From the NCBI GenBank assembly GCA_963734015.1, contig CAVTFG010000017.1:157812-221811 (forward strand): a stretch of DNA of 64,000 bases, read 5' to 3'. The DNA is from JALZKA01 sp963734015. Its GTDB lineage: Bacteria > Actinomycetota > Thermoleophilia > Solirubrobacterales > 70-9. Positions within the stretch are counted from its first letter, which is position 1; the number at the start of each line of letters is the position of its first letter. Positions 59,471 to 64,000 of the stretch are shown here, one piece after another. The translations under genes were made by a program, and so were the position numbers. Under the pieces are notes generated by a model. That model did no database searches and was not told where the DNA came from. It saw only the letters and a list, made by a program, of their open reading frames with translations.

Positions 59471-60673
59471 TCAACGCAGTGACCTGAAGGTCGCCCGGAT
59501 CTCCTCGGAGAGGATCTGCGGCTGCTCCCAGGCGGCGAAGTGGCCGCCTTCGTCGACCTCGTTGAAGTGGATGAGATTGGGGTACGCCTTCTCCGCCCAG
59601 CTTCGCGGGGCCGGATAGAGCTCGTCCGGGAAGACGGTCACTCCGACCGGGAGCTCGACGCCCTTGGCGTCGAAGAACCCCAGCTTGCTCTCCCAGTAGA
59701 GACGCGCCGAGGAGACCCCCGAGTTCGTCAGCCAGTAGTGGGTGACGTTGTCCAGGACGTCGTCTCGCGAAAGGCCGCCGGCCTCCGCCGTGAAAGCGCG
59801 CGCGATGAGCTCGTAGCTCGCCACGTCGTGGTCGATCATCCAGGCCGCCAGGCCAACCGGCGAGTCGGCGATGCCGTATAGCGTTTGCGGGCGGTTCCCC
59901 ATCTCGGCGGCGTAGCCGGTGCCGGTCGCAAAGAAGTGGACCAGGATCTCGTACGCGTTCCTTTCCTCGGCCGAGAGTCCGGATGGGGGCGGGTCGCCGA
60001 CCTGGACTGCCTGCGACACGTCCGGTGAGAGGGTCGCCGGCATGTTCGTGTGGATGCCCAGCAACCCCTCGGGCTTCAGCAGCGCCATCTGCTCGGTGAC
60101 GGCGTTGCCCCAGTCGCCGCCCTGCGCGACGAACTCCGTGTATCCGAGGCGGCTCATCAGCTCGACCCACGCGCGGGCGATGCGAATGGGGTCCCAGCCG
60201 GTCTCGGTCGGCTTCCCCGAGAACCCATGGCCCGGCAACGAAGGAATCACGAGGTGGAACGCGTCCGCTGCGCTCGCGCCGTGCTCCGTCGGATCGGTGA
60301 GCGGATCGATGATCTTCAGCTGCTCGACCGTCGAGCCCGGCCACCCGTGCGAGACGACGAGCGGCAACGCGCCCTCATGCTCGGAGCGAACGTGGATGAA
60401 GTGGATGTCGACCCCGTCGATCTCGGTGATGAAATGCGGCAATACCGCGAAGCGCTCCTCGAACTTGCGCCAGTCGTAGTCCGTCCCCCAGTAGCCGGCC
60501 AGCGCCTGGATCGTCTCGAGCTGCACGCCCTGGGAGGCATCCACCTCCCGGTCAGGCCACTTCGTCGCGTTGATGCGGCTGCGCAAGTCGGCGAGCTGGT
60601 CCTCGGGGACGTCGATAGTGAACTCGCGGATGTCCTCTGCGGCGGCTTGCGTGGTCGAGCCTGTGGGTTCCAC
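59471..60673 (-). CDS. EHN-type epoxide hydrolase (paralogue of the one at 54014)
   Basis: A 400-residue protein with the EHN domain (EFTIDVPEDQLADLRSRINA; YWGTDYDWRKFEERF) and the alpha/beta-hydrolase core. VVSHGWPGSTVEQL gives HGWPG, VAQGGDWGNAVTEQ the nucleophile aspartate, and DEGGHFAAWEQP the histidine. It is colinear with the 54014 enzyme throughout, including the shared IDGVDIHFIHVRS. It lies ~160 bp from a tRNA-Pro fragment, just as its paralogue lies ~225 bp from a tRNA-Arg fragment. Confidence 0.93.
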   Translation of the reverse strand: MEPTGSTTQAAAEDIREFTIDVPEDQLADLRSRINATKWPDREVDASQGVQLETIQALAGYWGTDYDWRKFEERFAVLPHFITEIDGVDIHFIHVRSEHEGALPLVVSHGWPGSTVEQLKIIDPLTDPTEHGASAADAFHLVIPSLPGHGFSGKPTETGWDPIRIARAWVELMSRLGYTEFVAQGGDWGNAVTEQMALLKPEGLLGIHTNMPATLSPDVSQAVQVGDPPPSGLSAEERNAYEILVHFFATGTGYAAEMGNRPQTLYGIADSPVGLAAWMIDHDVASYELIARAFTAEAGGLSRDDVLDNVTHYWLTNSGVSSARLYWESKLGFFDAKGVELPVGVTVFPDELYPAPRSWAEKAYPNLIHFNEVDEGGHFAAWEQPQILSEEIRATFRSLR

Positions 60674-60832
60674 TGTCGCTCCTAACGGTCGGTCACACGG
60701 GGCGCGGCGCTCGGATGCTCGGAGCGCGAGATTCGCGCAACGATGCTGAGATCGTGCCCGTCATGCACCCTACCCGCCGGTCGCCCTTAGGGTCGCTGAT
60801 CACCCCCGCATGCGGAGCGCCGTTCCAAGGAG

Positions 60833-60879
60833 TCGGGGCGACTGGATTTGAACCAGCGACCGCTCGGCCCCCAGCCGCG
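60833..60879 (-). repeat. tRNA-Pro(GGG) fragment: anticodon arm to 3' end
   Basis: On the minus strand: anticodon stem CGCGG, loop CTGGGGG, 3' strand CCGAG, variable region, T-arm GCTGG TTCAAAT CCAGT, acceptor CGCCCCG and discriminator A. The D-arm and 5' acceptor strand are absent. It is a third tRNA 3' remnant in the same orientation within 9.3 kb. Confidence 0.7.
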
Positions 60880-60907
60880 CGGATCCAGGTGTAGATGCGT
60901 CTTTTAG

Positions 60908-60932
60908 CGTCCCCGGCGTCCCCATCGTCCCC
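60908..60932. repeat. Three CGTCCCC direct repeats at 9-bp spacing
   Basis: Copies start at 60908, 60917 and 60926. On the minus strand each is GGGGACG, resembling the GGG(G/T)ACG core of the repeats at 8500-8533. They start 29 bp from the tRNA-Pro fragment. Confidence 0.5.
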
Positions 60933-61009
60933 GGGCAGGGACGATCTGGACGCATAGGACGTATCAGTCGGTACCAAAGTGGTACCGCGGCGGCTGCGCC
61001 ACGAAAGTA

Positions 61010-61029
61010 TCGCTTTGCATGGAAAGCGA
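61010..61029. repeat. 20-bp perfect hairpin of the GCTTTGCATRGAAAGC family
   Basis: TCGCTTT, loop GCATGG, AAAGCGA. Compared with 8314-8333 the outer pairs differ but remain complementary (TC/GA here, CT/AG there), which suggests selection for pairing or palindromy. Confidence 0.6.
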
Positions 61030-61156
61030 CCCCTCGCCATCTGGGAGAGCGCCAGGGATCAGGGGAAGAACCCACCGCGAATCATCCACTTTGGCTGATG
61101 ATCGCTCACCCAGCCGGCATGGAGGATCGTTCCGTACCCAACCGGAAGGAGTTGCT

Positions 61157-62077
61157 ATGAGTCGCGAGCAGCACGAGGCGCTCGACGTGCTCCTGCGCAA
61201 GGTGCCCCTGGATCTCGGCGGGGAGGTGGCCGAGCAGCGAGTGATCGTGGAGCAGATGACGGCCTCGACCCCGCTGGCCGACGACGTCACGACGAGCGAC
61301 GCGACACTCGGGGGAATCGAAGCGGTCCTCGTCGAGACTTCCGGGACGAGCTCCGATCGTCTGTTCCTGTACCTGCATGGGGGCGCGTACGCGCTCGGAT
61401 CGGCGGAGGCCGGCGTTGGGCTGGCCTCCGAGGTCGCTCGGCGTGCGAGGGCGCGGGCCTACTCGATCGACTACCGCTTGGCGCCCGAGCATCCCTACCC
61501 TGCCGGCGTCGACGATTGCGTTGCCGCGTATCGCGGCCTGCTCGACAGCGGCGTCGACGCGCGGCAGCTCGCGATCGTTGGCGAATCGGCCGGAGCGGGG
61601 CTGTTAGCCGCGACGCTCGTGAGGGCAAAGGCGGGTGGGCTGCCCCAGCCGGCGTGCGCGGGCCTGATGTCTCCGTGGGTGGACTTGACGCTCACGAATC
61701 CGACGTTGGACAGCAAGGCCGACGTCGATCCGGTGCTGTCGGTGCAGGGGCTGGAACGTCGTGCTGGCGAGTACGTGACGCCGGCGGATGCCCGGGCGGC
61801 GAGCCCGCTGTTCGCCGACCTCTCCGGGCTCGCCCCGATGCTCGTCCAGGCTGGCTCGCACGACATCCTTATGGGCGATGCCGTGGGCCTGGCTCGACGC
61901 GTGGCGGAGTGCGACGGTCGCGTCGGGCTCGACGTCTGGCCCGATATGCCGCATGTCTTTCAGAGCTTCACGAGCATGCTCGACGAAGGCCTCGACGAAG
62001 GCGCCGAGGCGCTCGATGCGCTGGGCGCGTTCGTCGACCGCTGGCTCAGCGTGGTCGATTCCGCGAGGACTGCGTGA
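61157..62077 (+). CDS. Alpha/beta hydrolase, hormone-sensitive-lipase (HSL) type esterase
   Basis: A 306-residue esterase. The HSL oxyanion motif is FLYLHGGAYALGSAE, the nucleophile is in IVGESAGAGLLAA, DYRLAPEHPYPAGVDD is the typical connecting segment, and the acid and histidine are in QAGSHDILMGDA and WPDMPHVFQSF. It would hydrolyse short-chain esters. A clear GGAAGGAG ribosome site precedes the ATG. Confidence 0.92.
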   Translation: MSREQHEALDVLLRKVPLDLGGEVAEQRVIVEQMTASTPLADDVTTSDATLGGIEAVLVETSGTSSDRLFLYLHGGAYALGSAEAGVGLASEVARRARARAYSIDYRLAPEHPYPAGVDDCVAAYRGLLDSGVDARQLAIVGESAGAGLLAATLVRAKAGGLPQPACAGLMSPWVDLTLTNPTLDSKADVDPVLSVQGLERRAGEYVTPADARAASPLFADLSGLAPMLVQAGSHDILMGDAVGLARRVAECDGRVGLDVWPDMPHVFQSFTSMLDEGLDEGAEALDALGAFVDRWLSVVDSARTA

Positions 62078-62100
62078 AGGACTGCTCGAGCAAGGCGTGG

Positions 62101-62274
62101 GTGAGGGCACCCGCTTTGGACGAAGAGTGGAACGCTCCGCGGAAGGCGCTTCGTCACGAAACGCGCACATCCGAAAAGGACGGGACATTGCTCGAGAAGG
62201 GCAAGGAGAACGCACACGCCAAGGTCGAGGAGCTGAAGTCGAAGCTCCATCCCAAGGCAGGCGCTGGCGCATAG
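62101..62274 (+). CDS. Hypothetical small hydrophilic protein (57 aa)
   Basis: The GTG frame ends with a lysine/glutamate-rich helix (LLEKGKENAHAKVEELKSKL) followed by HPKAGAGA. A TTG at 62188 with a purine-rich upstream stretch is an alternative start giving 28 residues. It lies between the esterase and the MMPL gene in the same direction. Support is limited to composition and position. Confidence 0.38.
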   Translation: MRAPALDEEWNAPRKALRHETRTSEKDGTLLEKGKENAHAKVEELKSKLHPKAGAGA

Positions 62275-62285
62275 GTTCGCCTCGG

Positions 62286-64000
62286 ATGTCTTCTTACCTG
62301 TATCGCCTCGGGCACTGGGCGTTTCGGCACCGGTGGATCGTCCTTGGTTTCTGGCTCTCGCTGCTCGTCGCGGTGGTCGTGACGTCGCAGGCGGTCAAGA
62401 AGGACACAAACGACGCGTTCAACGTCCCGGGCACTGAGTCGCAGCGTGCGCTCGACCTGTTGGACGAGAAGTTCCCCGGGAGCGGCGGCGCGACGGCGAG
62501 GCTCGTGTTCGCCGCCCCGAAGGGACACACGCTCGACGAGCCGCGGTACGAGAAGGTCGTCGAGCCGACGGTCGAGCGCGCCCAGGCGGTGCCGCAGGCC
62601 GTTACCACGGGCGAGCAGTTCGTCGAGGGCTTCACGCCGTCGCGCGACCGGACGATCGGCTTCGCCGATCTCCACTTCGCTGTCCCGGTCGAGGATCTGG
62701 AGGACTCGACGAAGGAGGCGCTCGAGCGGGTCGCGGGGCCGGCGCGCGAGGCGGGTCTGCAGGTCGAGTTCTCGGGCGGCGTTGTCAGCACGAGCGAGGG
62801 CGAGCAGTCGAGCGCTGAGGTGATCGGCGTTGTCGCCTCCTTCGTCGTGCTTTTCATCTCCTTCGGCACGCTGCTCCTTGCGGGGCTGCCGCTGGTGACC
62901 GCGATTCTCGGCGTGGCGATCGGGCTGTCGGCGATCTCCGCGCTTACCGCAGTCACTGAGATCAACTCGGTGGCTCCCACACTGGCGACCATGCTGGGCC
63001 TGGCGGTGGGGATCGACTATGCGCTGTTCATCGTGTCGCGCCATCGCCAGCAGCTCGCCGACGGGCTGGATCCCGCCGAGTCGGTCGCGCGCGCGACCGC
63101 CACGGCCGGCAGCGCGGTCGTGTTCGCCGGAGTGACCGTGCTGATCGCGCTCATCGGCTTGGTCGTGGTCGGCATCCCGTTCCTCTCGGTGATGGGGCTG
63201 GCGGCGGCCGGGACGGTGGCGATCGCCGTGCTGATTGCCGTAACGCTGCTGCCGGCGCTGCTCGGCTTCGCCGGCCAGCGCGCCGGCCGCGGTCGGCGGC
63301 AGAAGGAGGGTCCCACCGCGGGTCGGCGCTGGGCGCAGCTCGTGACGCGGAGGCCGTGGGTCGCGATAGGAGCGGTGGTTGCCGTAATCGTCGTGGTGGC
63401 GTTGCCGGCACTCGACATGCGCCAGGGCCTGCCGGACGACGGGACGCAGCCGACGGACACGACCGAGCGCAAGTCCTACGATCTCCTGACCAAGGGCTTC
63501 GGCCCGGGCTTCACCGGGCCGCTCACGACCGTAATCGACTTCGAGGACTCCCAGGCCGAGGAGAGCCCGAGGGCGATCGCCGAGGACGCGGCGAGGGCGC
63601 TGGCCGAGTTCCCCGGCGTCGCGGCCGCCTCCGAGCCGCTCTTCAACGAGAACGGCGAGGTCGCGATCATCATCGTCACCCCGAGCGGCAGCCCAGCCTC
63701 ACAGACCACCAAGGACCTCGTCGATCGGATGCGCGACGAGGCCGCCGAGATCCGTCAGGAGTCGGGCATCAACGCGATGGTCACCGGCACGACGGCGATC
63801 AACATCGACACGTCCGACAAGCTCACCGCCGCGCTGCCGGTGTTCCTCGTTCTCGTCGTCGGATTGGCGCTGCTCCTCCTGGCCACGGTGTTCCGCTCGA
63901 TCGCGGTCCCTGTCACGGCCGCCGCGGGGTTCCTGCTCACGATCGCCGCCTCGCTCGGCGCAGTCGTCTGGATCTTCCAAGAGGGGAACTTGGCCGACCT
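62286..64000 (+). CDS. MMPL-family RND transporter, N-terminal part (runs off the edge)
   Basis: The frame from ATG 62286 is open to the window end (571 codons). It opens with YRLGHWAFRHRWIVLGFWLS and has a large extracytoplasmic loop (EAGLQVEFSGGVVSTSEGEQ). Membrane segments include VVASFVVLFISFGTLLLAGL and the family motif MLGLAVGIDYALFIVSRHRQ with its aspartate-tyrosine pair. A second loop domain follows with IDFEDSQAEESPRAIAEDAA, then a second TM block. It exports lipids or other hydrophobic compounds using the proton gradient. The rest is outside the window. Confidence 0.93.
   Translation, partial: MSSYLYRLGHWAFRHRWIVLGFWLSLLVAVVVTSQAVKKDTNDAFNVPGTESQRALDLLDEKFPGSGGATARLVFAAPKGHTLDEPRYEKVVEPTVERAQAVPQAVTTGEQFVEGFTPSRDRTIGFADLHFAVPVEDLEDSTKEALERVAGPAREAGLQVEFSGGVVSTSEGEQSSAEVIGVVASFVVLFISFGTLLLAGLPLVTAILGVAIGLSAISALTAVTEINSVAPTLATMLGLAVGIDYALFIVSRHRQQLADGLDPAESVARATATAGSAVVFAGVTVLIALIGLVVVGIPFLSVMGLAAAGTVAIAVLIAVTLLPALLGFAGQRAGRGRRQKEGPTAGRRWAQLVTRRPWVAIGAVVAVIVVVALPALDMRQGLPDDGTQPTDTTERKSYDLLTKGFGPGFTGPLTTVIDFEDSQAEESPRAIAEDAARALAEFPGVAAASEPLFNENGEVAIIIVTPSGSPASQTTKDLVDRMRDEAAEIRQESGINAMVTGTTAINIDTSDKLTAALPVFLVLVVGLALLLLATVFRSIAVPVTAAAGFLLTIAASLGAVVWIFQEGNLAD

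Larger units (their letters stand above)
60674..61156. other. 483-bp intergenic stretch with tRNA-Pro remnant and repeats
   Basis: It holds the tRNA-Pro fragment (60833-60879), three CGTCCCC repeats (60908-60932), a GGTACC-N5-GGTACC pair (60970-60985) and a GCATGG-loop hairpin (61010-61029). No gene is visible. Confidence 0.6.

Noticed and set aside
60970..60985. GGTACC-N5-GGTACC as a regulatory operator
   Set aside because: Each half is itself a palindromic six-mer, so the pair is as likely to be chance. No gene start is within a useful distance.
1..64000. CRISPR arrays, rRNA genes, insertion sequences and integrases
   Set aside because: No regularly spaced repeats, rRNA segments, transposase or tyrosine/serine recombinase motifs were found in any frame. 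The island calls rest on att-like repeats alone.

Overview
The window is high-GC DNA (roughly 68-70% by eye) with dense, short-spaced genes, frequent ATGA/GTGA overlaps and many GTG/TTG starts. The protein families (SnoaL-like proteins beginning MSEENVE, a cell-surface protein beginning with a basic RPSPAMVV segment, EHN-type epoxide hydrolases, ECF41 sigma, DUF2007-like, DUF2252, amphi-Trp and large cyclase-AAA-TPR regulators) suggest an actinobacterium of the Thermoleophilia/Solirubrobacterales type. That placement is an inference from gene content; there is no rRNA here.

Layout. 1-2.8 kb: threonine ammonia-lyase fragment, 1-Cys peroxiredoxin, VOC protein and a GAF histidine kinase. 2.8-8.7 kb: a 5.8-kb segment bounded by an intact tRNA-Ser(CGA) gene and a 48-bp copy of its 3' end, so it looks like a tRNA-targeted island. 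It carries PAP2 phosphatase, lipid kinase, amphi-Trp, DUF2252, a cation/proton antiporter and a SHOCT protein. 9-13 kb: SnoaL protein and a giant cyclase-AAA-TPR regulator, bounded by a 35-bp duplication of the ytoQ 3' end. 13-26 kb: housekeeping and metabolic genes (TrpB-like enzyme, frameshifted Baeyer-Villiger monooxygenase, tRNA-Ser(GGA), peroxiredoxin, TadA, USP, MBL hydrolase, cyclophilin, SDR, second cyclase, secreted CocE-like hydrolase, DEAD helicase). 26-33 kb: fatty-acid desaturase, 5'-3' exonuclease, fructosamine kinase-like protein, LMW phosphatase, marR-MFS operon and ECF41 sigma. 33-39 kb: lipoprotein, secreted beta-helix protein and a frameshifted penicillin acylase. 39-49.5 kb: hydroxyacyl-CoA dehydrogenase, arginase-family protein, class V aminotransferase, YjbQ, GNAT, SnoaL, surface protein, quinone oxidoreductase coupled to a CoA-transferase/GNAT fusion, DMT transporter and VOC. 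49.5-64 kb: MFS, DsbA-like protein, then an accessory zone (51.6-61 kb) with three tRNA 3'-end remnants (Arg, Arg, Pro), two paralogous epoxide hydrolases, a third alpha/beta hydrolase, decayed genes, an HSL-type esterase and the start of an MMPL transporter running off the right edge.

Two themes cut across the window. First, several loci carry short repeats of tRNA or gene 3' ends, which I read as traces of site-specific integration; no integrase is visible. Second, at least nine genes have single small frameshifts, mostly in C/G-rich runs, so either the assembly has indel errors or many genes are decaying. Small dispersed hairpins (one family with a GCATRG loop upstream of genes, another with a GGACGA loop just after stop codons) are the least explained signals.
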